From positions 1 to 64,000 of the forward strand of contig CACIPW010000001.1 of assembly GCA_902588635.1 (NCBI GenBank): a stretch of DNA of 64,000 bases. Reading direction: 5' to 3'. Both the position numbers and the translations under genes were made by a program. Of the stretch, positions 1 through 9,472 are shown piece by piece. Position 1 is the first letter of the stretch; each line of letters opens with the position of its first letter. This DNA comes from an uncultured Pelagibacteraceae bacterium. GTDB lineage: Bacteria; Pseudomonadota; Alphaproteobacteria; Pelagibacterales; Pelagibacteraceae. Under the pieces are notes generated by a model that was not told where the DNA came from, made no database searches, and saw only the letters and a list, made by a program, of their open reading frames with translations.

Positions 1-1
1 A

Positions 2-169
2 GTTACTGTAGATTTTGTTAGTGAAGTAATCACATGTATTAAAGATAAGGATAAGCAAATTATTTCGGGCGATCCTAAAAAAATAAAGAAAATTTATGAT
101 ACATGGGTTTTTTCTAGAGATATTCGATCCACTAATCCTAATTGGCAATTAGTAGATACATTAACTTAA
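2..169 (+). CDS. Tim44-like domain protein, C-terminal end (partial)
   Basis: The reading frame is open from base 2 to a TAA at 167-169 and gives the last 55 residues of a protein that starts before the window. The end reads like a Tim44-like domain: the segment YDTWVFSRDIRSTNPNWQLV matches the usual 'W.F.R....S.dPNW.L' ending of that family. In alphaproteobacteria a Tim44-like gene commonly lies just upstream of smr and hslUV, as here. Tim44-like proteins in bacteria are thought to be membrane-associated, but their role is not settled. The stop codon directly abuts the TTG start of the next gene, so the two are probably cotranscribed. Confidence 0.7.
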   Translation, partial: VTVDFVSEVITCIKDKDKQIISGDPKKIKKIYDTWVFSRDIRSTNPNWQLVDTLT

Positions 170-592
170 TTGATTAAAAAACTTTCAGATAAGGATAAAA
201 AAGATTGGGAAAGTTTCGTTAAAAGTAATGAGAAAATTTATAATAAAGATTTATCAGAAAAAATAAACTTCAATAAAAAAATACAAACAAAAAAAATTGA
301 TTTGCATGGATATTCTTTAGAAAATGCAAATAAAACTATTACCGAGTATATAAAACGGTGTTTTTATGAAAATATTAAAAGACTAGTTGTTATTACCGGA
401 AAAGGCTTAAGATCTAACACGCAAAATGATCCTTATGTTTCAAAAGATCTAAGTATTTTAAAAAACTCCGTTCCTGAATTTATTAAATCCAATTTGGATT
501 TAATGAAGTTTATAAAAGAAATTAAAATAGCTGACGAAGAAGATGGTGGAAGTGGAGCTTTTATTATTTATTTAAAAAATTTTAAAGAATAA
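170..592 (+). CDS. Smr-domain protein
   Basis: This 140-residue protein carries a C-terminal Smr domain: the LDLHG-type motif appears as [12 protein letters not shown] near residue 44, the TGKG motif near residue 76, and a [10 protein letters not shown] ending near residue 126. Stand-alone Smr proteins of the MutS2 family are nucleic-acid endonucleases or binding proteins; the substrate here is unknown. The start is a TTG immediately after the upstream TAA, so translation is probably coupled to the Tim44-like gene. The 3' end overlaps convergent hslU by 11 bases. Confidence 0.85.
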   Translation: MIKKLSDKDKKDWESFVKSNEKIYNKDLSEKINFNKKIQTKKIDLHGYSLENANKTITEYIKRCFYENIKRLVVITGKGLRSNTQNDPYVSKDLSILKNSVPEFIKSNLDLMKFIKEIKIADEEDGGSGAFIIYLKNFKE

Positions 593-1952
593 ACTTGGAT
601 AAATCTGTATCTTTAACTAGTTCACCTAAATTTTTCTTAACATAATCTGAATTAATAGTAATTGTCTTTCCAGAGTTATCTGTAGCTGTAAAACTTATAT
701 CATCTAAAACTCTTTCAATAATAGTGTGAAGTCTTCTTGCGCCAATATTTTCAACTGTAGAATTTACTTCAGTTGCTAAGTTTGCGATTGTATCTATGCC
801 GTCATCCGAAAAATCTAATTCAACATTTTCAGTTTTTAAAAGAGCCTTGTATTGTTTTATTAAAGAATTATCAGGTTCTTTAAGGATTCTTTTAAAATCT
901 TCACTTGTTAAGGCATCAAGCTCAACTCTTATTGGTAAACGTCCTTGAAGTTCTGGTAATAGATCTGATGGCTTAGCAAGCTGGAAAGCGCCTGATGCTA
1001 TGAATAAAATATGGTCAGTTTTTATTGGTCCATATTTTGTGCTGACAGTTGTTCCTTCGATTAAAGGCAAAAGATCTCTTTGTACACCCTCTCTAGAAAC
1101 ATCGCCACCAACACGATCAGTACGAGCAGAGATTTTATCTATCTCATCTAAGAAAACAATTCCATTGTTTTCAGTAGAGTTTTTTGCTGCTTTAATAATT
1201 TTATCTTGTTCAATTAGTTTATCAGACTCTTCGTTAATTAAAATTTCATGAGACTCTTTCACGGTCATTTTTTTCTTTTTTGGTTTGTTGCCCATTGATT
1301 TTCCAAGCATCTCTCCTAAATTTATCATTCCAACATTTGCACCTGGCATACCCGGTATTTCAAAAGAAGGAACCGAGCCAGTCTCACTAACTGCGATTTC
1401 GATTTCATTATCATCTAAATCACCATTTCTAAGTCTTTTTCTGAAACTTTCTCTGGTTGCAATACTTGCCTTATTTCCTACCAAAGCATCAAGAACCTTA
1501 TCTTCAGCATTTTTTTGAGCCTGTGTAGACACTTCTTTTCTTTTTTTAACTTTTTCCATAGCAATTGCAATTTCTAATAAATCTCTTACAATTTGTTCAA
1601 CATCTCTTCCAACATAACCAACTTCAGTAAAACGAGTTGCTTCCACTTTCACAAAAGGTGCCTCAGCAAGCTTAGATAGTCTTCTAGAAATTTCTGTTTT
1701 TCCAACTCCAGTAGGACCTATCATTAAAATATTTTTTGGTAAAATTTCATCTTTCATTTCACCTTCAAGAGCTTGCCTTCTCCATCTATTTCTTAATGCT
1801 ATTGCAACTGCTCTTTTGGCTTTGTTTTGTCCAACAACAAATCTATCCAATTCTGACACTATTTCTCTTGGGGACAGAGAACTTATATAAGATTTATTTT
1901 TATCTTTATTTTTGTCTTTTGGAACAAGTGGCGTAACGTTTGAATTTTCCAT
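582..1952 (-). CDS. hslU: HslU, ATPase subunit of the HslUV protease
   Basis: HslU is the AAA+ unfoldase that feeds proteins into the HslV peptidase in the cytoplasm. The 456-residue product has Walker [10 protein letters not shown] near residue 78, Walker [10 protein letters not shown] near residue 267, the HslU-specific inserted I domain between them, a sensor-2 region with GARRLH, and the characteristic C-terminus ending KFIL that docks into HslV. The first 20 or so residues are a charged, lysine-rich extension before the usual start of the family. Its ATG shares one base with the hslV stop (TAATG), so the pair is translationally coupled. Confidence 0.97.
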   Translation of the reverse strand: MENSNVTPLVPKDKNKDKNKSYISSLSPREIVSELDRFVVGQNKAKRAVAIALRNRWRRQALEGEMKDEILPKNILMIGPTGVGKTEISRRLSKLAEAPFVKVEATRFTEVGYVGRDVEQIVRDLLEIAIAMEKVKKRKEVSTQAQKNAEDKVLDALVGNKASIATRESFRKRLRNGDLDDNEIEIAVSETGSVPSFEIPGMPGANVGMINLGEMLGKSMGNKPKKKKMTVKESHEILINEESDKLIEQDKIIKAAKNSTENNGIVFLDEIDKISARTDRVGGDVSREGVQRDLLPLIEGTTVSTKYGPIKTDHILFIASGAFQLAKPSDLLPELQGRLPIRVELDALTSEDFKRILKEPDNSLIKQYKALLKTENVELDFSDDGIDTIANLATEVNSTVENIGARRLHTIIERVLDDISFTATDNSGKTITINSDYVKKNLGELVKDTDLSKFIL

Positions 1953-2467
1953 TAAATTTTTTCTATACTTATGTTGTTATTTGTAAAAACACATATTTCA
2001 GAGGCGATCTTAATTGCTTTTTTAGCAATTTCTTCTGCAGATAAATTAGTATCCATTAAAACTTTAGCTGAGGCTAGAGCGTAATTTCCCCCAGAGCCAA
2101 TTCCAATAACATCTCCTTCTGGCTCCAAAACATCTCCAGTACCTGAAATAATAAAACTTTTTTCTTTATCTCCTATTGCCATCAAAGCTTCAAGTCTTCT
2201 TAAATATTTATCTGTTCTCCAATCCTTAGCCAATTCAACAGCTGCCCTTGTTAGGTTACCAGCATGTTTTTCTAATTTTGACTCTAGTCGTTCAAATAAG
2301 GTTAGAGCATCCGCAGTTGAACCAGCAAATCCAGCAATCACATTTCTTTTCTCAATCTTTCTAACTTTATTTGCGGTACTTTTTATTACAGTGTTGCCCA
2401 TGCTAACTTGTCCATCGCTAGCAACCACAACGTCTTTATTCTTTCTTACTAATACTATTGTTGTCAT
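1952..2467 (-). CDS. hslV: HslV, peptidase subunit of the HslUV protease
   Basis: HslV is a proteasome-beta-like threonine peptidase forming a double hexamer capped by HslU. After removal of Met1 the protein starts with the catalytic threonine in TTIVLV, and it has the typical [15 protein letters not shown] and [13 protein letters not shown] segments. Its 171 residues match the family length. It is the first gene of the minus-strand hslV-hslU operon, and its promoter must lie in the 92 bases shared with the divergent hisB. Confidence 0.97.
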   Translation of the reverse strand: MTTIVLVRKNKDVVVASDGQVSMGNTVIKSTANKVRKIEKRNVIAGFAGSTADALTLFERLESKLEKHAGNLTRAAVELAKDWRTDKYLRRLEALMAIGDKEKSFIISGTGDVLEPEGDVIGIGSGGNYALASAKVLMDTNLSAEEIAKKAIKIASEICVFTNNNISIEKI

Positions 2468-2559
2468 AGTGGTTAGATGGATATTATTTTTTATAGTTCA
2501 AGAGCTTTATTAGTGTTATTGATATAAGGAAATAATGCATATATACCTACCTATAAATC

Positions 2560-3150
2560 ATGAAGCGGAAAGCAAAAGTCTCAAGAAAAACCAAAGAAAC
2601 ATCAATTAATGTAGAATTAAATATTGATGGAAAAGGAAAATATAAAATTGATACAGGCATTGGTTTTTTAAATCATATGTTGGAGCAGCTCTCCAGGCAT
2701 TCATCAATAGATATATCATTAAAGGCAAAAGGTGATACTCACATAGATCTTCATCACACAACAGAAGATACTGGAATTGCTATAGGGGAATGCTTAAAAA
2801 AAGCGTCAAAGAAATTTATTGGAATAAAAAGATATGCCCATGCAATGATTCCAATGGATGAAACTTTAACTAGAGTTGCAATTGACATGTCAAATAGACC
2901 TTATTTAATTTGGAAAGTAAACTTGAAAGTGGAAAAACTTGGAGAAATGGATACAGAACTTTTTAAAGAATGGTTCCAAGCTTTTTCACAATCTGCTGGG
3001 ATCACTCTTCATGTTGAAAATATTTATGGAGATAATAGCCACCATATCATAGAATCGTGCTACAAAGGTTTGGCTAGGTCTTTAAGGGCAGCTCTTGAAA
3101 TTGACCCTAAAAATAAAAAAACTATACCATCTACAAAAGGTTCTTTGTAA
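2560..3150 (+). CDS. hisB: Imidazoleglycerol-phosphate dehydratase
   Basis: HisB dehydrates imidazole glycerol phosphate to imidazole acetol phosphate, the sixth step of histidine synthesis. The 196-residue protein is the monofunctional form without the phosphatase domain. It shows GFLNHMLEQ with the metal-binding histidine near residue 40, [15 protein letters not shown] near 65-79, and a second histidine cluster NSHHIIES near 160-167. It opens the hisBHAFE operon. A weak promoter candidate (TTATTG, 18 bases, TATATA) sits at 2516-2545, giving a leader of only about 8 bases. Confidence 0.97.
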   Translation: MKRKAKVSRKTKETSINVELNIDGKGKYKIDTGIGFLNHMLEQLSRHSSIDISLKAKGDTHIDLHHTTEDTGIAIGECLKKASKKFIGIKRYAHAMIPMDETLTRVAIDMSNRPYLIWKVNLKVEKLGEMDTELFKEWFQAFSQSAGITLHVENIYGDNSHHIIESCYKGLARSLRAALEIDPKNKKTIPSTKGSL

Positions 3151-3162
3151 AAAAAAGAATTA

Positions 3163-3789
3163 ATGAAAATAGCAATTGTCGATTATAATTCAGGCAACAT
3201 AAGCTCTGTAATAAATTCATTTAGAGAGGTTGCTCAAAACAAAGTTAATATTGAAGTTACCTCTGATTTAAATAAAATTAAATTAAGTGATAAAGTTGTT
3301 TTGCCAGGACAGGGTTCATTTAAGAGTTGTATTGATGCTTTAAATAGAATTAATGGTTTAGTAGATAGTTTGAATGAATTTGCGATAAGTAATAAAAAGC
3401 CTCTTTTGGGTATTTGTGTAGGTCTTCAAATGTTTGCTGATACTGGGTATGAGGAAACAGAAACAAAAGGATTAGGCTGGATCTCGGGTAAGGTTTCTAA
3501 AATTGATAATCAAAATGGAAAATATAAACTTCCTCATATTGGTTGGAACCAAATAAATATTGTTAAAGAAAGTAAGATTTTTAAAAATATAGATAATAAT
3601 TCTCACATGTATTTTGTGCACAGCTACGAATTTATTCCAGAAGATAAAAATGTAATTTCTGCAACAACAGATTATTCATCAAATATTGTTTGTTCTGTTG
3701 AAAAGGAAAATATCTTTGGAACTCAGTTTCACCCAGAAAAGAGTGATAAAATTGGGCTTAAAATAATTGATAACTTTATAAATTTGTAA
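3163..3789 (+). CDS. hisH: Imidazole glycerol phosphate synthase, glutaminase subunit
   Basis: HisH releases ammonia from glutamine and channels it to HisF. The class I glutamine amidotransferase triad is visible: the nucleophile cysteine in LGICVGLQMF near residue 85, and the His-x-Glu pair in QFHPEKS near residue 189. Length (208) is normal. It lies 12 bases after hisB and one base before hisA, as the third-to-last partner of HisF in the same transcript. Confidence 0.96.
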   Translation: MKIAIVDYNSGNISSVINSFREVAQNKVNIEVTSDLNKIKLSDKVVLPGQGSFKSCIDALNRINGLVDSLNEFAISNKKPLLGICVGLQMFADTGYEETETKGLGWISGKVSKIDNQNGKYKLPHIGWNQINIVKESKIFKNIDNNSHMYFVHSYEFIPEDKNVISATTDYSSNIVCSVEKENIFGTQFHPEKSDKIGLKIIDNFINL

Positions 3790-3790
3790 A

Positions 3791-4516
3791 ATGAAAATAT
3801 TTCCAGCAATAGATATTAAAGATAAAAAATGTGTGAGATTATACAAAGGTGATTTTGATAATAAAACCGAATATAAAATGTCCCCAGTGGATCAAGCTTG
3901 TAAATATAAAGATCATGGTTTTAAAAATTTACACATCGTTGATTTAGATGGAGCTTTAACTGGAGAAACAGTTAACCTAGATATTATTCAAGAAATAGTA
4001 AGTAAATTTGACCTTAAAATTGAAATTGGTGGAGGAGTTAGAAACTTTGAAAGTATTCAAAAATATACCGATGCAGGAGTAGAAAAGGTTATTTTAGGCA
4101 GTGCTGCAATAAAAGACAAAAACTTTTTAAAAGAAGCATGTCAAAAATTCCGAAATAAAATTGCTTTAAGTTTAGATGCTAAAGATGGATATCTATCCGT
4201 ATCCGGATGGAAGGAAAACTCAAATCAATTGACTTTAGATTTTTTAAAAGAAGTCAATGATTATGGTGTTAGTAGATTGATATATACTGATATTAATAGA
4301 GATGGCACTAAAGCAGGCCCTAATTTTGAAGAAACGGTTAAGATAGCCAATATATCTAGCTGTCCTGTAATTATATCTGGTGGAGTTTCTTCAATTAAAG
4401 ACATTAAAAAAGCTAAAGAATTAAACAATAAGAATATTGAAGGAATAATAGTTGGCAAAGCAATATATGATGGCGATCTAAAATTAGATGAACTTGTGAA
4501 AGAAACAGATGCTTAA
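3791..4516 (+). CDS. hisA: ProFAR isomerase
   Basis: HisA is the (beta-alpha)8-barrel isomerase that converts ProFAR to PRFAR. The N-terminal catalytic aspartate lies in [17 protein letters not shown], the first phosphate-binding loop in EIGGGVRN near residue 78, and the second catalytic aspartate in [10 protein letters not shown] near residue 167. It has 241 residues, as expected, and overlaps hisF by 8 bases. Confidence 0.97.
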   Translation: MKIFPAIDIKDKKCVRLYKGDFDNKTEYKMSPVDQACKYKDHGFKNLHIVDLDGALTGETVNLDIIQEIVSKFDLKIEIGGGVRNFESIQKYTDAGVEKVILGSAAIKDKNFLKEACQKFRNKIALSLDAKDGYLSVSGWKENSNQLTLDFLKEVNDYGVSRLIYTDINRDGTKAGPNFEETVKIANISSCPVIISGGVSSIKDIKKAKELNNKNIEGIIVGKAIYDGDLKLDELVKETDA

Positions 4517-5264
4517 AAACAGAATAATACCTTGTCTAGATGTTAAAAATGGAAGAGTGGTTAAAGGTATTAACTTTGTAGATTTAAAAGATGCTGGTGA
4601 TCCTGTTGAACAAGCAAAAATTTATAGCGATGGTGGAGCAGATGAAATTTGTTTTTTAGATATAACCGCTTCAAATGAAAATAGAAATACAATTTATGAA
4701 GTTGTTAAGAAAACTTCAAAAAAATGCTTTGTACCTTTAACAGTAGGTGGAGGCGTTAGAAATGTTGAAGATATTAATAAATTATTAAATTGTGGTGCAG
4801 ATAAAGTATCAATTAATACAGCTGCTGTTCAAAACGCCGAAGTAGTTTTAGAGAGTTCAAAAAAATTTGGATCTCAATGTATTGTTGTTGCAATTGATGC
4901 AAAAAAAAATGTTAATAAGTGGGAAGTTTTTACTCATGGTGGAAGAAATAATAGTGGAATTGATGCATTGGAATTTGCAAAAAAAATGGAAGATAACGGA
5001 GCAGGCGAATTACTAGTTACTTCTATGGATCGAGATGGAACCCAAGTAGGTTATGATATTGATTTAATGTCAAAAATATCTTCCATAGTAAATATACCTG
5101 TCATTGCTTCTGGCGGCGTTGGCAATTTAGATCATCTGGTGGATGGTATTAAATTAGGAAAAGCTAGCGCTGTTTTAGCAGCATCGATATTTCATTATGG
5201 AAAACATTCCGTTAAAGAAGCCAAGGAATATTTGGACTCAAAAGGAATACCTGTTAGAATTTAG
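4509..5264 (+). CDS. hisF: Imidazole glycerol phosphate synthase, cyclase subunit
   Basis: HisF joins ammonia from HisH to PRFAR, producing imidazole glycerol phosphate and AICAR; AICAR is a substrate of PurH, which is also encoded in this window. The barrel shows the N-terminal [13 protein letters not shown] with the catalytic aspartate, VGGGVRN phosphate loop near residue 80 and SMDRDGTQ near residue 176. Its 251 residues and N-terminal similarity to HisA fit the family. Confidence 0.97.
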   Translation: MLKNRIIPCLDVKNGRVVKGINFVDLKDAGDPVEQAKIYSDGGADEICFLDITASNENRNTIYEVVKKTSKKCFVPLTVGGGVRNVEDINKLLNCGADKVSINTAAVQNAEVVLESSKKFGSQCIVVAIDAKKNVNKWEVFTHGGRNNSGIDALEFAKKMEDNGAGELLVTSMDRDGTQVGYDIDLMSKISSIVNIPVIASGGVGNLDHLVDGIKLGKASAVLAASIFHYGKHSVKEAKEYLDSKGIPVRI

Positions 5265-5265
5265 C

Positions 5266-5538
5266 ATGCTAAATACATTGGAAAATTTATTTAATCTTGC
5301 AAGAGAAAGAAAAAAAACTCCAGTAGAGGGGTCATATACAAATAAGCTGTTAAACGACAAATCTTTTAGCAAGACAAAAATTTTAGAGGAAATAAATGAA
5401 CTGATAGAGGCAGTAGAAAAAGATACAAATAAAATCCATGAAGCAGCTGATGTTTTTTATCATTTGATAATGTATCTTGAAGCAAATGATATTAAAATTG
5501 AAGAAGTAATGTTGGAACTAAATAAAAGAAAAAAATAA
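5266..5538 (+). CDS. hisE: Phosphoribosyl-ATP pyrophosphohydrolase
   Basis: HisE removes pyrophosphate from phosphoribosyl-ATP early in histidine synthesis. The helical family pattern is visible: EGSYTNKLL near residue 19, ILEEINELIEAV, and HEAADVFYHLIMYLE near residue 62. The ORF track begins at 5197 inside hisF, but the ATG at 5266, one base after the hisF stop, gives the normal N-terminus MLNTLENLFNLARER and about 90 residues. It ends the his operon proper; hisI is not in the window. Confidence 0.93.
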   Translation: MLNTLENLFNLARERKKTPVEGSYTNKLLNDKSFSKTKILEEINELIEAVEKDTNKIHEAADVFYHLIMYLEANDIKIEEVMLELNKRKK

Positions 5539-5543
5539 AACAT

Positions 5544-5888
5544 ATGGGAAAGATAAAAATTGTTTTATATTTTATTATAGCATTTGTTATTTACAAAGGA
5601 GTAGTAGCATTCAAGAACTTTGAGATTGGAGTTGGTGATAGAGTTGCAGAAATTGAAGAACTAGCAGATTTTGAAAAAGAGGATGAAGTTATAGGTCTTA
5701 TGATGTATTTGGGCGATCCACCAGAATTGAAAGAACATTTTTTTACTGAATCAAGATCAAAATGTTTGAAACTTAAAAAAATTGCTGAAGAAAATTCTTT
5801 CGCTTATTATGAGTGTGCAAAAGTGAATGCAGTTATTAAGGGTAAAAAAATATTAAGTATAATAGAGGAAATAGAGGTCTTAGAATGA
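5544..5888 (+). CDS. Small membrane-anchored protein of unknown function
   Basis: I do not recognise a family. The 114-residue product has one N-terminal hydrophobic segment (residues 5-24, KIVLYFIIAFVIYKGVVAF) and then an acidic, probably soluble domain with two cysteines (in SKCLKL and YECAKV). It starts 5 bases after hisE and overlaps the HIT gene by 4 bases (ATGA), so it belongs to the his transcript. The topology suggests an inner-membrane anchor with the domain on one side; nothing shows its job. Confidence 0.75.
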   Translation: MGKIKIVLYFIIAFVIYKGVVAFKNFEIGVGDRVAEIEELADFEKEDEVIGLMMYLGDPPELKEHFFTESRSKCLKLKKIAEENSFAYYECAKVNAVIKGKKILSIIEEIEVLE

Positions 5889-6250
5889 AATACGATGACA
5901 GCAACATATTTGCAAAAATTTTGAGAGGAGAAATACCCTGTAAAAAAATTTATGAGGATGATTTTGTTTTGTCATTTCATGACATTAGCCCTCAGAAAAA
6001 AATTCATGCTTTAGTAATTCCAAAAGGAAAATATATTGATCTAGATGATTTTTCTTCTAGAGCAACCCCAGAGGAGATGGTTGGATTGTTAAAAGGCATT
6101 AATATTGTTGCTAAAAAACTTGGTATATCAGTAGATACTGGAAAAGGCTACCGCGCGTTAGCAAATGTTAGTGAAGACGGAGGCCAAGAAGTTCCCCACT
6201 TGCATTTTCATCTGTTTGGAGGTGAAAAAGTCGGCAAAATGGTTCAGTGA
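5885..6250 (+). CDS. HIT family nucleotide-binding protein (HinT-like)
   Basis: The histidine triad motif HLHFHLFGG lies near residues 106-114, and the N-terminus DSNIFAKILRGEIPCKKIYEDD is typical of HinT-type purine nucleoside phosphoramidases. Its 121 residues match the family. It overlaps the preceding small membrane gene (ATGA at 5885) and the following GNAT gene (GTGA at 6247), so translation of all three is likely coupled. A HIT gene next to hisE is common in alphaproteobacteria. Confidence 0.93.
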   Translation: MKYDDSNIFAKILRGEIPCKKIYEDDFVLSFHDISPQKKIHALVIPKGKYIDLDDFSSRATPEEMVGLLKGINIVAKKLGISVDTGKGYRALANVSEDGGQEVPHLHFHLFGGEKVGKMVQ

Positions 6251-6759
6251 TTGAAAAAATTTTCAGAACTTATTTAGAAATAAAATCTATTAATGATTTA
6301 AATGAGATAAAAAAACCAGCAGAAAATTATTCAATTAATTTAGTTGATCCAATAGACTTTCAGTTAAATAAATTTTTTTATAAACAAATTGGTAAAAAAT
6401 ATTTTTGGAAAGATAGATTGGAGTGGTCAAATAAAACTTGGATCGAATATGTTTCAGACAAAAAACTTTCAACATATGTTTTAAAAAATAATGAAGAAAT
6501 TGTTGGATATTTTGAGTTAATTTTTCACAAAACTAAAGCAGAAGTTGAGATTGCATATTTGGGAATTTTAGAAGATTATTTTGGTAAAAAATTAGGTGGT
6601 TATCTTTTAAGCCAAGCAATTAAAAAAGCTTTTGAGCTAGATATCAAACGGGTGTGGCTTCATACATGTTCCTTAGATCATAAAAATGCTTTAAAAAACT
6701 ATTTATCAAGAGGAATGGTAATTTTTAAATCTGAAATTTTAAAAACAAAAATTGCCTAA
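6247..6759 (+). CDS. GNAT family N-acetyltransferase
   Basis: This 170-residue protein has a GNAT fold: strand EIVGYFELIF near residue 82, the acetyl-CoA loop region in LEDYFGKKLGGYLLSQAIKKAF near residues 107-128, and the later strand RVWLHTCSLDHKNALKNYLSRGM, the usual 'N..A...Y...GF' ending. The substrate cannot be told from sequence. The start is a GTG overlapping the HIT stop (GTGA). The 3' end overlaps the convergent lolA-like gene by 4 bases. Confidence 0.85.
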   Translation: MIEKIFRTYLEIKSINDLNEIKKPAENYSINLVDPIDFQLNKFFYKQIGKKYFWKDRLEWSNKTWIEYVSDKKLSTYVLKNNEEIVGYFELIFHKTKAEVEIAYLGILEDYFGKKLGGYLLSQAIKKAFELDIKRVWLHTCSLDHKNALKNYLSRGMVIFKSEILKTKIA

Positions 6760-7319
6760 TTCATTTTCATTTTAGGAATTTTGAAAATTTTTTTATCAAT
6801 TTTTTGATTAGTTTTTACATTTGAAATGAAAGTAATCGCTAAATTTTGATAGATATCCTCAGTTTGCCATCCAATCAAATTATAATTTTTATTATTAAAA
6901 AAAATATTAATTTTGTTGTTGTTGTTAAGTATTGTAAAATTATAGTATTTATTATCTACATTTCTTCCGTTAAGACTTTCAATTTCACTAATTAAAAAAT
7001 CTTTATCTAATATTAATTCAAGTGGTGTTTTTTTAAGTGGGTAAAGATAATAATTACTTTTTTGTTTGTTAGTTATTACTAAAGTTTTGCCATTTGATAC
7101 CATAATTTTTTTCTTTTTATTATTATAAAGACAAAAAATTTTCTTTGGATACTCAATAGTGCATTCTCCTTGTTCTAAAATATTGTTTATAGTTTGTTCA
7201 AATTTAAAGGTAATATTTTTAGTATTTTTTAAATTTAAAATTATTTTTTCTTTAATTGAAGCTTGAAGTTGTTTTGTGATAAAAAAAAATATAAAAAAAA
7301 AAGTAAATATTTTTTTCAT
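6756..7319 (-). CDS. lolA: LolA-like outer-membrane lipoprotein carrier
   Basis: LolA carries lipoproteins across the periplasm. The 187-residue product begins with a signal peptide (KKIFTFFFIFFFITKQLQAS, cleavage probably after LQA), followed by a LolA-like pattern: FKFEQTINN near residue 40, ECTIEYPKKIFC, SNGKTLVI near 75, and a hydrophobic strand LELILDKDFLI. Sequence conservation is low and the product is lysine- and asparagine-rich. It directly follows ftsK (one-base overlap), an order common in alphaproteobacteria, which supports the call. Confidence 0.75.
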   Translation of the reverse strand: MKKIFTFFFIFFFITKQLQASIKEKIILNLKNTKNITFKFEQTINNILEQGECTIEYPKKIFCLYNNKKKKIMVSNGKTLVITNKQKSNYYLYPLKKTPLELILDKDFLISEIESLNGRNVDNKYYNFTILNNNNKINIFFNNKNYNLIGWQTEDIYQNLAITFISNVKTNQKIDKKIFKIPKMKMN

Positions 7320-9430
7320 TAAAGAACATCTCTTTTGCCAACATGGTTTGCTTTACTTACTATACCTTCCGCTTCCATCATGTCGATTATTCTAGCTGCA
7401 CGATTATATCCAATTTGTAATTTTCTTTGTAAAAATGATGTGGAGGCTTTTCCTTCTGATTTTATTATTTCTACAGCTGTATTATAAAGGTCATCTTTTT
7501 CAGCCCCATCAGCAGAACTTCCAATAGTCTCTTTTTCATCGGCAAAATTTAATATTTCATCTATGTAGTCCGGCTCTTCTTGAGATCTTAAATGGTTGTT
7601 AACTTTTTCTATTTCATTTTCTGATACATATGGAGCATGAATTCTAATCATTTTATTTGCTGAAGTCATAAAAAGCATATCACCCTTACCAAGTAATTGT
7701 TCGGCTCCTTGCTCTCCTAGAATTGTTCTAGAATCAATTTTTGACGTTACTTGAAAGGATATTCTTGTTGGAAAATTGGCCTTTATAGTTCCAGTTATAA
7801 CATCAACACTTGGACGTTGAGTTGCCATAATAATATGAATTCCTGCCGCTCTAGCCATTTGTGATAATTTTTGTATATAATTTTCTATTTCTTTTCCCGC
7901 CACCAACATTAAATCTGACATTTCATCAACAATCACGACTATAAATGGCATTGGAAGTTTATGTTTAGAGTTGTATCCATCAATATTTCGAACACCTTCT
8001 CTTGTCATAAGTCTATATCTGCTCTCCATTTCTTTAACAACCCAACCTAAAACGGAAGCCGCTTTTTTTGCTTCTGTAATTACAGGACACAACAAATGAG
8101 GAATGCCTTCATATGTTGACAGTTCCAACATTTTTGGATCAATTAAAATAAATTTGCATTTTTCTGGAGTATGACGATAGAGCAAAGAAAGAATAATTGT
8201 GTTTATACAAACAGATTTTCCTGAACCTGTAGTTCCAGCTATTAATAAATGAGGCATTGACGCCAGGTCTCCTATTATGGGAGCGCCAGAAATATTTTTA
8301 CCTAACGCTATAGGTAATTTTATATCTCTTTTAAAAAAATCATTGTTAGATAATATTTCACTTAGATAAACATTTTCTCTAGTGGCATTTGGAAGTTCAA
8401 TACCAATTGTATTTCTTCCGGGTATAGTAGAGATTCTTGCTGATTCAGAGCTGGTATTTCTTGCTATATCTTCTGATAAATTTATTATTTTTGAAACTTT
8501 GACACCAGCCGCAGGTTCAAATTCATTTAAAGTTACGACTGGACCACTACTAATTTTTTTTATTTTACCCTCAACGCCAAAATCTAACAAAATTTTTTCT
8601 AAAAAATTAGAATCTAGACCTGTAGGATTTGAATCTTTATTTTTATCTTTATTAGATGGAGATTTTAATAAATCTATTGATGGTAAAATAAATATATTTT
8701 TTTTTACATTTTCTTTTTTAGTTTTTGAAAATGAAAAATTTTCTTGTGTTAAGTTTGTGCTTTCTTCTGGAAGTATTGTGTTTGTTTCACTGATTTTTTC
8801 ATCAAAGCTTTGTACTTGTTTTTTTCTTGTAAATATAATTTTGATAAAATTTTTAACAAACAACAAGAATTTTTTTGGATGAAAATTTATACTAAGTAAA
8901 AAAAGAATAAAAATTATTGCTATCAAAAAATAAAAATATAAATTTTGATTAAAATTAATTATCGCAGATATAAAACTTCCTTCTAAAAATTTTCCTATAA
9001 ATCCTCCATTGCCATTAATTGTTAACCAAAAAGATTCTGAATAAAAAATTGTAAAAAATAAAGATCCGCACAAAGAATATAAAACTATAAAAAATAAATT
9101 TTCTATCAAAATTATAGTATTTTTACTTCTTAATACATTAATGCCTGTTACAAAAATTGTAATTGCCACAAGAATTGAAATTAGTCCAATTGATTGAAAA
9201 AATATGTCAGATACAACACTTCCTTTAAAGCCAAGAATATTATTAATTTCATTTTCTCCAGTGAATATGAAATTTGGATCTTCCGGAGAATAGCTGAGCA
9301 GAGATATTAACAACATTAATCCTACAATACTCACACAAAACCCTAATAGTTCGATGAATCTATTAATTACAAAATCAAAGCTATTTTTAGCGATTTTTTT
9401 AAATTCCATAAAATGAATCAAATTAATCAC
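7319..9430 (-). CDS. ftsK: DNA translocase FtsK
   Basis: FtsK pumps DNA at the division septum and helps resolve chromosome dimers. The N-terminal 185 residues contain about four membrane segments, followed by a short, charged linker (residues 195-270), the alpha/beta RecA-like motor with Walker A AGTTGSGKS near residue 398 and a Walker B-type IVVIVDEMSDLM near residue 500, and the winged-helix gamma domain at the end (YNRAARIIDMMEAEGIV). At 703 residues it is a compact FtsK with a much shorter linker than in Escherichia coli. An in-frame ATG at residue 8 (MEFKK) may be the real start. Confidence 0.95.
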   Translation of the reverse strand: MINLIHFMEFKKIAKNSFDFVINRFIELLGFCVSIVGLMLLISLLSYSPEDPNFIFTGENEINNILGFKGSVVSDIFFQSIGLISILVAITIFVTGINVLRSKNTIILIENLFFIVLYSLCGSLFFTIFYSESFWLTINGNGGFIGKFLEGSFISAIINFNQNLYFYFLIAIIFILFLLSINFHPKKFLLFVKNFIKIIFTRKKQVQSFDEKISETNTILPEESTNLTQENFSFSKTKKENVKKNIFILPSIDLLKSPSNKDKNKDSNPTGLDSNFLEKILLDFGVEGKIKKISSGPVVTLNEFEPAAGVKVSKIINLSEDIARNTSSESARISTIPGRNTIGIELPNATRENVYLSEILSNNDFFKRDIKLPIALGKNISGAPIIGDLASMPHLLIAGTTGSGKSVCINTIILSLLYRHTPEKCKFILIDPKMLELSTYEGIPHLLCPVITEAKKAASVLGWVVKEMESRYRLMTREGVRNIDGYNSKHKLPMPFIVVIVDEMSDLMLVAGKEIENYIQKLSQMARAAGIHIIMATQRPSVDVITGTIKANFPTRISFQVTSKIDSRTILGEQGAEQLLGKGDMLFMTSANKMIRIHAPYVSENEIEKVNNHLRSQEEPDYIDEILNFADEKETIGSSADGAEKDDLYNTAVEIIKSEGKASTSFLQRKLQIGYNRAARIIDMMEAEGIVSKANHVGKRDVL

Positions 9431-9472
9431 TTTGTATCATTTAATATTTATGGTTAAAATTAAATTTTAAAT

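Noticed and set aside
5197-5265. Upstream extension of hisE inside hisF
   Set aside because: The extension overlaps hisF in another frame and lacks HisE features; the ATG at 5266 gives the normal N-terminus.
8382-8882. 166-codon plus-strand ORF inside ftsK
   Set aside because: It is antisense to a well-supported coding region, its product is a phenylalanine/serine-rich shadow of lysine/asparagine-rich codons, and it has no motif.
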